12,808 nt of DNA from Serratia sp. DD3 (GTDB lineage: Bacteria; Pseudomonadota; Gammaproteobacteria; Enterobacterales; Enterobacteriaceae), in NCBI RefSeq assembly GCF_000496755.2, contig NZ_AYKS02000107.1, forward strand, positions 1 through 12,808, written 5' to 3'. Position numbers and translations under genes: made by a program. Under the pieces are notes generated by a model. It searched no databases, was not told the DNA's origin, and saw only the letters and a list, made by a program, of their open reading frames with translations. How positions within the stretch are numbered: the first letter of the stretch is position 1; each line of letters opens with the position of its first letter. Shown here piece after piece: positions 1 to 7,830 of the stretch.

Positions 1-240
1 TGGATACGGAGAAAATTGCGGTGCCTGATATGGCGGAACAAGAAAAGGCCGTATGCCCGAGCGAGAATGTTGATGAGAAATGGACTACTGGAGAAAAGAG
101 CCTGGTTATCGGCGACGAACCAACGCGGTCCGTGGTGGAACGCAGGGGCAAGTCACATGAACCAAGCCTTCCGGAAGAAGTGGTTCACAGATGCGGGATT
201 ATTCTCATTACTGGATTTACAGCGGCAGTTCCCGTGTTAA
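1..240 (+). CDS. Group II intron reverse transcriptase/maturase, C-terminal fragment
   Basis: These are the last 79 codons, open at the window edge, of a group II intron-encoded protein (LtrA family), which both helps splicing of its intron RNA and reverse-transcribes it into DNA targets. The visible part is the end of the maturase (X) domain. It shows a basic stretch at the edge (WIRRKLRCLIWR), then RGPWWNAGASHMNQAF, a near-invariant signature of this family's C-terminus, then KKWF and GLFSLLDLQ before the stop. The reading frame starts at base 1 and is uninterrupted; internal ATGs are not real starts. The reverse transcriptase palm lies upstream and is not visible. I see no HNH endonuclease domain after the maturase, so the protein probably ends in the endonuclease-less form. 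The stop lies six bases before domain V, so the ORF occupies domain IV as usual. Confidence 0.9.
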   Translation, partial: WIRRKLRCLIWRNKKRPYARARMLMRNGLLEKRAWLSATNQRGPWWNAGASHMNQAFRKKWFTDAGLFSLLDLQRQFPC

Positions 241-245
241 CAATG

Positions 246-317
246 AACCGCCGTATACGGAACCGTACGTACGGTGGTGTGAGAGGACGGCGGGAGCGAT
301 CCCGCCTCCTACTCGAT
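246..317 (+). ncRNA. Group II intron domains V and VI
   Basis: Domain V is a hairpin with outer stem 247-255 paired to 270-278 (nine pairs, one of them G-U), inner stem 256-259 with 264-267, tetraloop GAAC at 260-263, and a two-base CG bulge at 268-269. The two-base bulge on the 3' strand and the length of about 34 nt are hallmarks of the catalytic domain V; the triad appears to be CGC. Domain VI pairs 281-283 with 312-314, 284-287 with 307-310, and 289-295 with 300-306 round a GCGA loop. It leaves A311 unpaired as the branch-point adenosine. The intron 3' end is then GAT at 315-317. All pairings were checked by eye. Confidence 0.88.
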
Positions 318-320
318 AGC

Positions 321-495
321 TGATCTTACCCAGCAATAGTGGACACGGCACTAAGTGAGCAAACTCTTAACCCAGATATGACTCATGACTAAAACATCAA
401 CAACGAAAAACAAGCCCCGTAAACAACACAGGCCCGCCTTTCGTGAAAAAGCACTTAAGCTCACTCAACGTATTGGCGTGTCCGCCACTGCGCGC
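321..495 (+). mobile_element. IS3-family insertion sequence, truncated left end
   Basis: A sequence beginning TGATCTTACCCAGC has the TGA-type terminus of an IS3-family left inverted repeat. It is followed at the expected distance by the start of an orfA-type transposase gene. Similarity stops at about 495. No matching right inverted repeat (it would read as the reverse complement, ending in AAGATCA) was found before yfaA, and orfB is absent. The element is therefore a dead remnant. The three bases AGC between the intron end and this terminus could be one copy of a target duplication, but without the right end this cannot be tested. Confidence 0.72.
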
Positions 496-714
496 ACAGG
501 CCAGCATCCCGATAAGGCAAGGTTCCAACTGCATAACGCAAGGCACGAATTTTTATCGAGTCAGTTTTTTCTTCAGGAGCGTATTGCCATTGTGATCAAC
601 GCCATGAAGCTGGAAAACATTTTTTGCCAAGTCGATACCAAGAGTAGATACTTCCGTTTGGATGCTGCTTCTTTTGAGTTCTTACGCTCACATTTTGGCA
701 CTTTGATGCCGTAA
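385..714 (+). pseudogene. Truncated IS3-family orfA transposase fused to unknown sequence
   Basis: This 109-codon open frame is a chimera. Residues 1-37 match the N-terminus of IS3-family OrfA, the helix-turn-helix protein that binds the element's ends. They include the basic PRKQHRPAFREKALKL stretch followed by RIGVSATAR. Intact relatives continue into a helix ending with a YNWR-type motif and then a leucine zipper of about 100 residues in all. Here the sequence switches at about residue 38 (base 496) to 72 residues with no helix-turn-helix, zipper or other motif I recognise. The fused product cannot be a working transposase subunit. The frame may stay open by chance, so I call it a pseudogene. 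Confidence 0.65.
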
Positions 715-834
715 AAGTTGGAGCGTCCATCTCATTATTTATGTGCGGGGCGGTCAGCTAACCTATATCATACCCATCTGTAGCACGATTAGGCGCAGCT
801 ATCTAGAATGCGTTATTTTTCAAGGGAATTGTTT
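496..834. other. Unrecognised stretch between IS remnant and yfa operon
   Basis: Bases 496-714 carry the unrecognised part of the chimeric frame. Its segment around 590-650 (INAMKLENIFCQVDTKSRYF) has the look of debris from another mobile element, but I cannot name one. Bases 715-834 hold no gene and are richer in A and T than the operon. A promoter for the yfa operon should lie here. The best -10-like hexamer I see is TAGAAT at 804-809, but no acceptable -35 stands upstream at 16-18 bp, so none is annotated. No tRNA, CRISPR repeat or strong terminator was seen. Confidence 0.4.
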
Positions 835-858
835 ATGCCTGGTGTGGAACAGCCATAA
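822..858 (+). promoter_or_regulatory. Shine-Dalgarno site and seven-codon leader ORF coupled to yfaA
   Basis: AAGGGA at 822-827 stands seven bases before ATG at 835. That ATG opens a seven-codon frame (MPGVEQP) ending in TAA at 856-858. The last base of this stop is the first base of the yfaA ATG (TAATG). The yfaA start has only a weak GTGGA of its own. Ribosomes may therefore load on the leader ORF and re-initiate at yfaA. The overlap and the SD placement are seen in the sequence; the coupling is inferred. Confidence 0.4.
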
Positions 859-2615
859 TGACTATTGATAACAATAAGGTGACTCCGGTGGTGAAACCGC
901 GCCGCAGTAAATACGGATTTTTGGCAGTAGGCGTTATTGTGGTAATTTCTGCTGCTGCATGGGGTATTCATCATTTTTTAATCGCGCCTCATCAAATTAC
1001 CCCGCCTAAAGAATTGGTCTGGCATAATGATCTGCAGATCGATCTAGTCCATCCTGATGTATTAATCGAAAGCCAATCCCTGAGTCAGTTGCCGAAAGAT
1101 CTGCTGGCTATCCCGTTTTTGCGCAATACTCTGACGGAAGATTTGGTGTTCTACTACCAGAATAATGCGGATCGCCTGGGTATTACCGGTAGTCTGCGGC
1201 GCATTATTTTTGAACATGAGTTGACACTGCGTGACAACCTGTTGGAAATGCTACTTGACCAACCAGCCAATATTGCTCTCTGGCATGACCAACGTGGCAG
1301 GCTGGATCACTATATGGCGGTGTTTAAGTTAAGTGGTTTGGCGCGCCTGCTGGAGCCCTTGGCCAAGGTGGCTGCGGATGATACACAACTTGAGCGTATG
1401 GATTTTGCTCCGTTCAAAATAGGCAATGACACCATCTCGGTTTATCAATTGCAGTATCATGGTAGCAAACCCCTGTTTTTTGCCAGCCATGGCGATAACC
1501 TGCTGCTGTTTTCCGATATTGCCATGCTGTATGACCAGCAATCTCCTTCGCAAGATTCCACCCAGACCGCCAGCGCATTGCTGAGTGGAACGCCGCTTTG
1601 GTCGCAGAGCTTTGGTTTGAAAGCGCGTGATGGCAGTGGGGATGAGAAGGCGACAGCAGCGGATAAGATCCCTCATCGAATTTCAGTCAGTGCCAATTAT
1701 CTCGGTTTTGGCTATCAGCGCTTTGTTCCAGCTTTTGCCGGTGTGCGTTTTGAGATGCAACCCCAGGGCTGGGCCAGCTACATTGCCCTGAATGGTTCAT
1801 CAACAGCGGAAAATGCCTCTTTTGATTTCAGGCCAGTGTGGAAAAGTATGCCCATGGGGGCCAGTTTCTGTCTGGCGTTGCCGGTTTCGCAAAGTGTGCC
1901 GGAATACCTGCTGCAACGGGTAGCGGCTATCAGCGAGCAAACCGAGGTTGTTAGCAAAACGGATACTCAACCTTTGGCTATCAGTGGTAACAGCGGCTTG
2001 TGCTGGTATCCTGACTCCCATCTCTATACCCCACTGGTTGTCAGCAGTCTGGAGAACAGCGCAGGTGCCGAGATAGATGGCAAGCTTGGGGTGCTGTTTG
2101 ACACTACCATCAGAGCCAAAGAGCGTGAGCCGGTAGAGATAGTTTCTCGTGCTATCCCGCAAGGGACCGTCTGGCAACGGGAAGTGAGCTCGCGCTATGG
2201 TCAATACCCAGTCAGTGACTCCTCGGCGCCGCAACGTCTGCTGGGTAGCAATTTCTTCCGGGTCAGTCTGGCACGTCATGGTCAAACGGTACTGTTTTCT
2301 CTGGATGATAAATTGGTTGATAAAGCATTAAAAACGCTGGATAAGAACTTTCCCCCCATCGCGGATGTGTTGCCTGCAGACGCGATAGTTCCGCTTTATA
2401 TGGCACCGGATGCCTTGTCTGGGCTATTTAAGCAGGAAGCGTTCGCCAGCTTGCCTAAAAACCAGGAGCCGATCTTCTATAATGCGGCGCAAACACTGTT
2501 GCTGCCCAAGTTGACCGCTTTAGCGGGCCAACAGCCCTATGCGTTAGTCTTGCCCGCGAATATTGAAGTAAAAGAAGACTGGCAGTGGTTGCCACTGAAA
2601 TGGCAGGGGCTATGA
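858..2615 (+). CDS. yfaA: YfaA, membrane-anchored DUF2138 protein
   Basis: This 585-residue protein belongs to the DUF2138 family, first gene of the yfa (mag) operon; it corresponds to MagB as I recall the P. aeruginosa naming. The biochemical role is unknown. A basic N-terminus (KPRRSKYG) precedes one hydrophobic segment at about residues 19-41, followed by a long polar region with no further membrane span. This predicts a periplasmic protein tethered to the inner membrane by its N-terminus. I see no catalytic motif. Two parts look distantly alike, each with a phrase on displayed signal ([14 protein letters not shown] near 210 and [14 protein letters not shown] near 477), which suggests a repeated fold. 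Length is close to E. coli YfaA (about 560). The start at 858 overlaps the leader ORF stop, and the TGA overlaps the yfaT start in ATGA. Function in a complex with the macroglobulin is inferred from the operon. Confidence 0.88.
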   Translation: MTIDNNKVTPVVKPRRSKYGFLAVGVIVVISAAAWGIHHFLIAPHQITPPKELVWHNDLQIDLVHPDVLIESQSLSQLPKDLLAIPFLRNTLTEDLVFYYQNNADRLGITGSLRRIIFEHELTLRDNLLEMLLDQPANIALWHDQRGRLDHYMAVFKLSGLARLLEPLAKVAADDTQLERMDFAPFKIGNDTISVYQLQYHGSKPLFFASHGDNLLLFSDIAMLYDQQSPSQDSTQTASALLSGTPLWSQSFGLKARDGSGDEKATAADKIPHRISVSANYLGFGYQRFVPAFAGVRFEMQPQGWASYIALNGSSTAENASFDFRPVWKSMPMGASFCLALPVSQSVPEYLLQRVAAISEQTEVVSKTDTQPLAISGNSGLCWYPDSHLYTPLVVSSLENSAGAEIDGKLGVLFDTTIRAKEREPVEIVSRAIPQGTVWQREVSSRYGQYPVSDSSAPQRLLGSNFFRVSLARHGQTVLFSLDDKLVDKALKTLDKNFPPIADVLPADAIVPLYMAPDALSGLFKQEAFASLPKNQEPIFYNAAQTLLLPKLTALAGQQPYALVLPANIEVKEDWQWLPLKWQGL

Positions 2616-3262
2616 CAATAGCCGGGATCCGTACCGGGTTACTGGCTGTTCTGCTGTTGTTGCTGGTTGGGCGGGGGCAGGCAGAAGTGACAGTGCCCCC
2701 CCTTGATCCGCAACAATCTGCGGTATTCCGCGCCTGGTTTTTGCGTATTGCGCAAGAGCAGTTGGACCGGGGGCCAAGTGCCCGTTGGTATCAACAAGAT
2801 TGTGCAGGCTTAGTGCGTTTTGCTGCCAATGAAGCCCTGAAAGTTCATGACAGTAAATGGTTGCGCGCCAATGGGATATCTAACCGCTATCTACCACCCG
2901 AATTAGTGATTAGCCCGCAGCAGCGTCAATTTGCTCAGCGCTGGCAACAAGGTGGCGGCAAGCAGGGCCCTTATGTGGACGCCATCAAGCTGATTCAATT
3001 TAATAGCCAACTGGTGGGTCGCAATATCAACCAGGCCCAAGCTGGTGATTTACTGTTTTTTGATCAGGGTGATGAACAGCATCTTATGATCTGGATGGGG
3101 CGTTATATCGCCTATCACACTGGCACGACCACCCCAACCGACAACGGGATGCGTTCAGTGAGTATGCAACAATTGATGAAATGGAAGGATACCCGATGGA
3201 TACCCGACGAATCGAACCCCAACTTTATTGGCATTTATCGCCTGGGTTTTCTGTCACGATGA
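2612..3262 (+). CDS. yfaT: YfaT, exported DUF1175 protein with NlpC/P60-like Cys/His pattern
   Basis: The 216-residue product is of the DUF1175 family. Upstream in-frame starts exist (GTG 2585, ATG 2600). I chose ATG 2612 because it overlaps the yfaA stop (ATGA), follows an AGGGG run and gives a normal signal peptide: short N-terminus, leucine run, cleavage after GRGQA near residue 24. The mature part reads like a papain-like NlpC/P60 enzyme: DCAGLVRF with Cys64, then AGDLLFF, then HLMIWMG with His157 and YHTG with His169. NlpC/P60 enzymes cut peptidoglycan peptides or act as amidases in the periplasm. The motif order fits, but the spacing between Cys and His is long for that family, so activity is inference only. 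The stop overlaps the yfaS start by the same ATGA arrangement, so the two are probably translationally coupled. Confidence 0.87.
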   Translation: MTIAGIRTGLLAVLLLLLVGRGQAEVTVPPLDPQQSAVFRAWFLRIAQEQLDRGPSARWYQQDCAGLVRFAANEALKVHDSKWLRANGISNRYLPPELVISPQQRQFAQRWQQGGGKQGPYVDAIKLIQFNSQLVGRNINQAQAGDLLFFDQGDEQHLMIWMGRYIAYHTGTTTPTDNGMRSVSMQQLMKWKDTRWIPDESNPNFIGIYRLGFLSR

Positions 3263-6200
3263 ATAAGCTTCGACGCCAATGTCGGCAATATTTGTTGGGG
3301 GTGGCGCTGTTACTCCCGTTCAGCCAGCTACAGGCTGAAGAAAGCCTGCCAGACAGTAACTATTCGATTCCCAAGCAATCCTTTTTTCTGCTTTCTGACA
3401 GTACTTTTGCCAGTAATGAAATGGCCACTGTGCGTCTGGAGGCCCCTGGCCGTGACTACCGGCGGTTTGAGGCCGAGCAGTATGGCGGGGTGGATATCCG
3501 CTTATACCGCATCGAACGGCCGATGGAGTTTTTAAAGAAACAGAAGAATCTGCATCGCATCGTGCTGGAAGGCCAATATCAGGGGGAGGGGCTTTCCAAC
3601 ACCTTGACCTATCTTTGGGATAACTGGTATGGCAAATCCCGTCGTGTGATGCAACGGGTCTTTTCCTATGATGCCCGCCAGGAAGTGACCACCGCCTTAC
3701 CAGAACTGAAAGTGGGCAATGTTTTGACTGCGCCCTCTCGGTTCACGGTTCAACCGCAATTTGCGCCACTGAAAAATTTGCCACTAATTAGCCAGTTCCG
3801 TTATCCGCTGTGGGATGCCAAGCCGATCCAGCCACCGGAGCAGGTGAGCATGGAGGGTTCATCTAGCGGTTTTGTTGAGCCGCGACCCGGCAATGTTTAC
3901 ATCCCATTGGGCAAGTTACAGCCAGGGTTGTATCTGGTGGAGGCGTTGATTGGCAGTTATCGCGCCACCACGGTGGTTTTTGTTGCCAATACCGTGGCGG
4001 TGAGCAAAATTTCGGGTAATGACTTGTTGGTGTGGACGGCCAACCGGCAGAACGGCCAGGCTGCAGGAGGGAGCCAGATTCTGTGGACCGATGGGGTCGG
4101 TATTCTGACCAGTGGCGAAACAGATAGTGATGGCCTGCTGAAATTGAGCCATATCTCGCCAGAACGCTCTTATTTGCTGGGGCAAGATAGTGAAGGCGGG
4201 GTATTTGTTTCTGAAAACTTCTATTACGACAGCGAAATCTATGACACCAAACTCTACGCCTTTACTGACCGGCCACTCTACCGGCCGGGGGATTGGGTTG
4301 AGGTCAAACTATTAGGGCGTGAGTTTAAGAACGCGTTGGACTCTGTTGCCATCAAATCGGCCCCCATGACCTTGACGGTAGTGGATGCCAATGGTTCGCC
4401 ATTGCAGACCTTAAACCTGTCGATTGATAGCCAGTCTGGGGCGCAGGCACGTTTTCAGTTGCCGGAAAATGCAGTAGCAGGGGGATATGAAATTCGCTCT
4501 GCCTATAACAACCAGATCTACAGCAGCTCATTCCGTGTCGCCAGTTACCAGAAGCCGCATTTTGAAATCTCCTTGGCGATGGAGAAGAATGATTTCCGCA
4601 CCAATGAGCCGGTGGTGGGTGACATCGTGCTGCTCTACCCGGACGGCAAACCGGTGGTTAACGCGCGTCTTGATCTCAGCCTGTATAGCCAACAACTGTC
4701 GATGGTGAGTAACGACCTGCAGTATCAGGGTAAATTCCCGGTTGAGCTTAAAACGGCACAACTGACCACTGATGATAAAGGCCATGCCAGATTAGAGCTG
4801 CCTGCGGTAGATAAACCGAGCCGCTATCTATTAACCATTTTTGCCAGCGATGGTGCCGCATTCCGGGTGAAGACCACCCGCGAGATCCTGGTGGAACGCG
4901 GGGCATCACGTTATGAAGTCACTACGCCTAAGCGTTTTAGCCAGGTTGGCGATGAAGTCACCTTCAGTTATCGCAATATCCAAGGTGGTGAGTCAACGGC
5001 AGCCAGTTATGAATGGCTCCGTTTAGAGGATCGTCAACTGACCTCGGCACCGTTATCGGCGGTGGGGCAGCCATTTGCCATCACGTTCCAGAAACCGGGT
5101 ACTTATACCGTCACCTTGCGCAGTGCTCAGGGCATGATCCTCGGGGCGACCAGCCATACCGTCAGTGGCCCGGGTGAGAAAGCGGTGCCAGGCAGTGTCG
5201 ACATCGTGATGGACAAAGGCCAATACCAGATAGGGGAAGTGGCTCAGGCGTTAATCACCTTCCCGGAGCCGGTGGAACAGGCCTTACTGACCCTGGAGCG
5301 TGATCAGGTGGAGAAGACCGCTCTGCTTTCTAAGGGAGCGGATTGGATAAAATTAGAACGCCTGAATGAGACCCAATATCTGGCGCGCATTGCGGTGCAG
5401 AAAAACTTTGCCCCTAATCTCACTTTTTCCGTGCTGTACAGTAAAGGTGGGCAATACAGTTTCCAAAATGCCGGTATCAAGGTAGCGATGCCCAGCATTG
5501 ATATTGGTATCAAGACCGATAAAGCGGTTTATCAGCCGGGGGATCAAGTGCAGGTGATGCTCGATACCCGCTTTGACGGGAAGCCAGTGCCTGCGCATCT
5601 GACCGTCAGCGTGGTGGATGAGATGATCTATGCTTTGCAGCCAGAGATCGCCCCAACGATTGACCAGTTCTTCTATCACCCGCGGCGTAACAATGTGCGT
5701 ACCAGCGCCAGTCTGTCCTTTATTGCTTATGATCTGGCACTGTCTGGTTCAGTCACCGCCCCAGGGCGCGCTAACCGTAGTGATCGCAGTGTGAAAGTGT
5801 TGGAGCGGCCACGGCGTGAGGATGTGGATACCGCCGCTTGGCAGCCCGATATCGTCACGGATGCCAACGGTAAGGCTTCTTTCAGCTTCCGGATGCCAGA
5901 CTCACTGACGCGTTGGCGCATTACCGTACGTGCACAGAATCAGCAAGGGCAGGTGGGGCAGAAGCAGGCCTTTACCCGCTCAGAAAAACCGCTGTATCTG
6001 AAATGGAGTGGCGCCACACAATTCCGCCAAGGGGATCGCCCACAGCCGGGGTTATTTATCTTTAGCCAGAGCAAAGAGCCGACCACGGTGGAGTTGCGCA
6101 CCGGTTACGGTGATCAACAACTGACCCAGACCGTCACGTTGCATGAAGGGGCCAACTACGTCAGCCAACCGATAGATGCACTACATTCTGGCCCTTGGAT

Positions 6201-7830
6201 TTCTGAGGTAGTCAAAAATGGTCGGGTACTGGATACCCTGAGCGTTGACTTGAACGTCGTGGCGGATAACTGGTCAGTACCGCAACAGCGGGATATCCGT
6301 TTGCATGCTGGCAGCAATAACCTCAACCTGCCGGCAGGGGCTTATGATATCCGCTTGCGCCTCAATGGTGATGCCCCAGCACTGTTCCGCAGTAGCCTGG
6401 ACTCTCTGCTTAATGAACCCTTTGGTGGCGTTATCAATACCGCCAGCCGGTTGTTACCTTTGAGCGTGGCTTACAACACCTTGGCTAAGGGCAATGGTCA
6501 GTTAGCCGATACCATGCGGCAGATTATGCAGAATAACCGCCAACGCCTGATGCAACTGGCGGGGCCTGGAGCCAAATTCACTTGGTGGGGGGGCGAGGGC
6601 GACCCGGATGCCTTCCTGACGGCGTATGCCTATTATGCGGATTGGTATGCCAGCCAGGCGCTGGGGGTGGCGTTGCCAGCAGACCATTGGCAACGATTGC
6701 TGGATATCTATGCTGAACAGGCAGATCAGATGCCTGCGCTACATCGTGCCTTGGTGCTGTCATTTGCCCAGGAGATGCATCTGCCGGTCACCAGCCTGCT
6801 GCAAGGGTTAGCAGATTCCCTGCCGAATACTCAACCGACAGAAGGCAGTGCGCTGACTGAAGATGACAGCCTGATTATGTCTGCCCCGAATTCAAAACTG
6901 GGGTTAGCGGTGGCACGGGTGCTGACCTATTCGCTGTTACAGCAAACACCTGGATATCGGTTGCAGGAGTGGGAGTTGCAGGCATTAAAGCAAAGCCAGC
7001 AATTTATCGCCCAGAGCCAGCACCCGTTTGCGTATGCGGCAATTTGGCGGACCAGTGGGGCGGATGCGGCGCAAGTCGCTTGGTTACTGCCGCAATTGCT
7101 GCCATCACAAGCGGGCCCGGAGCGCGCCTTGGCGTTGACCTGGCTCTATAATTCACTGGGGAATACCTTACCACCGGTGGAATTTAACCCCGGAGAAGGA
7201 TGGGCTGAATTACAAGGCACCCTGGGTGAGCGCTATTGGCAATGGCATGGCAAGCAACCGGTGTCGACCCTTGAGCTACCCGCTGAATTATCTCAACCCA
7301 TAGAAGTATCGGTTAACTTTAGCTTGCCCGTTAATGCCACGGGGGCTGATATGGCCAAACAACCGCTGCCAGTCAGCATCAGCCATCGTTTATTGAAATT
7401 GGTCCCTGGGGATAAAGCCTTTGAGTTCAGTGCGCTGCCTGTAGCCCCGAATGAACCTCTTTCCAGCGACCTGCTCTATTTGGATGAAGTGACACTGACC
7501 AACAAAAGTGACACGCCACAACATTATATGCAGCTTGAGGTGCCATTACCGCCAGGGGCAGATGTTGAGCGAACCACTTGGGGCATCAGCGTCTCCGGTT
7601 TGGCGGGTAATAACGCAATACCGCTGGAAAAGGCCCGCAATGAGATGGGGCAGCTTTCCTATATGGTGCCGGTAGATGAGTTGGTGGAGAGCAAGGTTTA
7701 TCGGCATCTGGTGCGTTTCTCGCAGAAAGGGGAGTTCTTGCTGCCGCCAATACGTTATTCGCGCATGTATGCCCCACAGGATGCGGCGTTGGAAAATAGC
7801 CGTGGTCTGAAGAAAGTGACGGTGGAATAG
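3259..7830 (+). CDS. yfaS: YfaS, bacterial alpha-2-macroglobulin lacking the thioester
   Basis: The 1523-residue product is a periplasmic alpha-2-macroglobulin homologue, a large protein expected to trap proteases that enter the envelope. The start at 3259 is preferred over the in-frame ATG at 3181: it overlaps the yfaT stop and begins a clear signal peptide (cleavage after LQA, residue 26). There is no lipobox cysteine, unlike the YfhM type. Visible parts in order are N-terminal macroglobulin domains; TDRPLYRPG of the MG2 region near 336; [11 protein letters not shown] of the bait-flanking domain near 785; an Arg-rich bait-like stretch at about 835-855; the MG7-type [11 protein letters not shown] near 861; and a thioester-domain region near 1050-1064. 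There GVIN (1057-1060) replaces Cys-x-Glu-Gln, so no covalent trapping is possible. Length matches E. coli YfaS (about 1530). The frame is intact throughout. P. aeruginosa MagD also lacks the thioester. Confidence 0.93.
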   Translation: MNKLRRQCRQYLLGVALLLPFSQLQAEESLPDSNYSIPKQSFFLLSDSTFASNEMATVRLEAPGRDYRRFEAEQYGGVDIRLYRIERPMEFLKKQKNLHRIVLEGQYQGEGLSNTLTYLWDNWYGKSRRVMQRVFSYDARQEVTTALPELKVGNVLTAPSRFTVQPQFAPLKNLPLISQFRYPLWDAKPIQPPEQVSMEGSSSGFVEPRPGNVYIPLGKLQPGLYLVEALIGSYRATTVVFVANTVAVSKISGNDLLVWTANRQNGQAAGGSQILWTDGVGILTSGETDSDGLLKLSHISPERSYLLGQDSEGGVFVSENFYYDSEIYDTKLYAFTDRPLYRPGDWVEVKLLGREFKNALDSVAIKSAPMTLTVVDANGSPLQTLNLSIDSQSGAQARFQLPENAVAGGYEIRSAYNNQIYSSSFRVASYQKPHFEISLAMEKNDFRTNEPVVGDIVLLYPDGKPVVNARLDLSLYSQQLSMVSNDLQYQGKFPVELKTAQLTTDDKGHARLELPAVDKPSRYLLTIFASDGAAFRVKTTREILVERGASRYEVTTPKRFSQVGDEVTFSYRNIQGGESTAASYEWLRLEDRQLTSAPLSAVGQPFAITFQKPGTYTVTLRSAQGMILGATSHTVSGPGEKAVPGSVDIVMDKGQYQIGEVAQALITFPEPVEQALLTLERDQVEKTALLSKGADWIKLERLNETQYLARIAVQKNFAPNLTFSVLYSKGGQYSFQNAGIKVAMPSIDIGIKTDKAVYQPGDQVQVMLDTRFDGKPVPAHLTVSVVDEMIYALQPEIAPTIDQFFYHPRRNNVRTSASLSFIAYDLALSGSVTAPGRANRSDRSVKVLERPRREDVDTAAWQPDIVTDANGKASFSFRMPDSLTRWRITVRAQNQQGQVGQKQAFTRSEKPLYLKWSGATQFRQGDRPQPGLFIFSQSKEPTTVELRTGYGDQQLTQTVTLHEGANYVSQPIDALHSGPWISEVVKNGRVLDTLSVDLNVVADNWSVPQQRDIRLHAGSNNLNLPAGAYDIRLRLNGDAPALFRSSLDSLLNEPFGGVINTASRLLPLSVAYNTLAKGNGQLADTMRQIMQNNRQRLMQLAGPGAKFTWWGGEGDPDAFLTAYAYYADWYASQALGVALPADHWQRLLDIYAEQADQMPALHRALVLSFAQEMHLPVTSLLQGLADSLPNTQPTEGSALTEDDSLIMSAPNSKLGLAVARVLTYSLLQQTPGYRLQEWELQALKQSQQFIAQSQHPFAYAAIWRTSGADAAQVAWLLPQLLPSQAGPERALALTWLYNSLGNTLPPVEFNPGEGWAELQGTLGERYWQWHGKQPVSTLELPAELSQPIEVSVNFSLPVNATGADMAKQPLPVSISHRLLKLVPGDKAFEFSALPVAPNEPLSSDLLYLDEVTLTNKSDTPQHYMQLEVPLPPGADVERTTWGISVSGLAGNNAIPLEKARNEMGQLSYMVPVDELVESKVYRHLVRFSQKGEFLLPPIRYSRMYAPQDAALENSRGLKKVTVE

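Larger units (their letters stand above)
1..317 (+). mobile_element. Group II intron, 3' part
   Basis: This is the 3' portion of a bacterial group II retro-intron; its 5' domains and most of its reverse transcriptase lie outside the window. Two independent signs agree. Bases 1-240 encode the C-terminus of an intron-encoded maturase, and 246-317 fold as domains V and VI. The 3' splice boundary is placed after GAT at 317, seven bases counted from the bulged branch-point A at 311. The sequence after that boundary begins three bases before an IS3-type left end, so the 3' exon is itself mobile DNA. Nothing visible here is broken, but whether the whole intron is intact cannot be judged. Confidence 0.88.

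Noticed and set aside
21..323. 100-codon plus-strand frame near the left edge
   Set aside because: It lies in another frame than the intron maturase and runs through the structured domain V and VI RNA, so it is a chance frame.
715..834. Sigma-70 promoter for yfaA round TAGAAT at 804
   Set aside because: No -35 with more than two matches at allowed spacing; recorded only as a weak possibility.
1800..2285. 161-codon minus-strand frame inside yfaA
   Set aside because: It is a shadow of the conserved yfaA frame, with no ribosome site or motif.
2585..2611. GTG 2585 or ATG 2600 as start of yfaT
   Set aside because: Both add residues before a normal signal peptide; ATG 2612 shows the same ATGA overlap as the next junction.
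3181..3258. Longer N-terminus for yfaS from ATG 3181
   Set aside because: It would bury the clear signal peptide that begins at 3259 and extend far into yfaT; the ATGA overlap start is the better choice.
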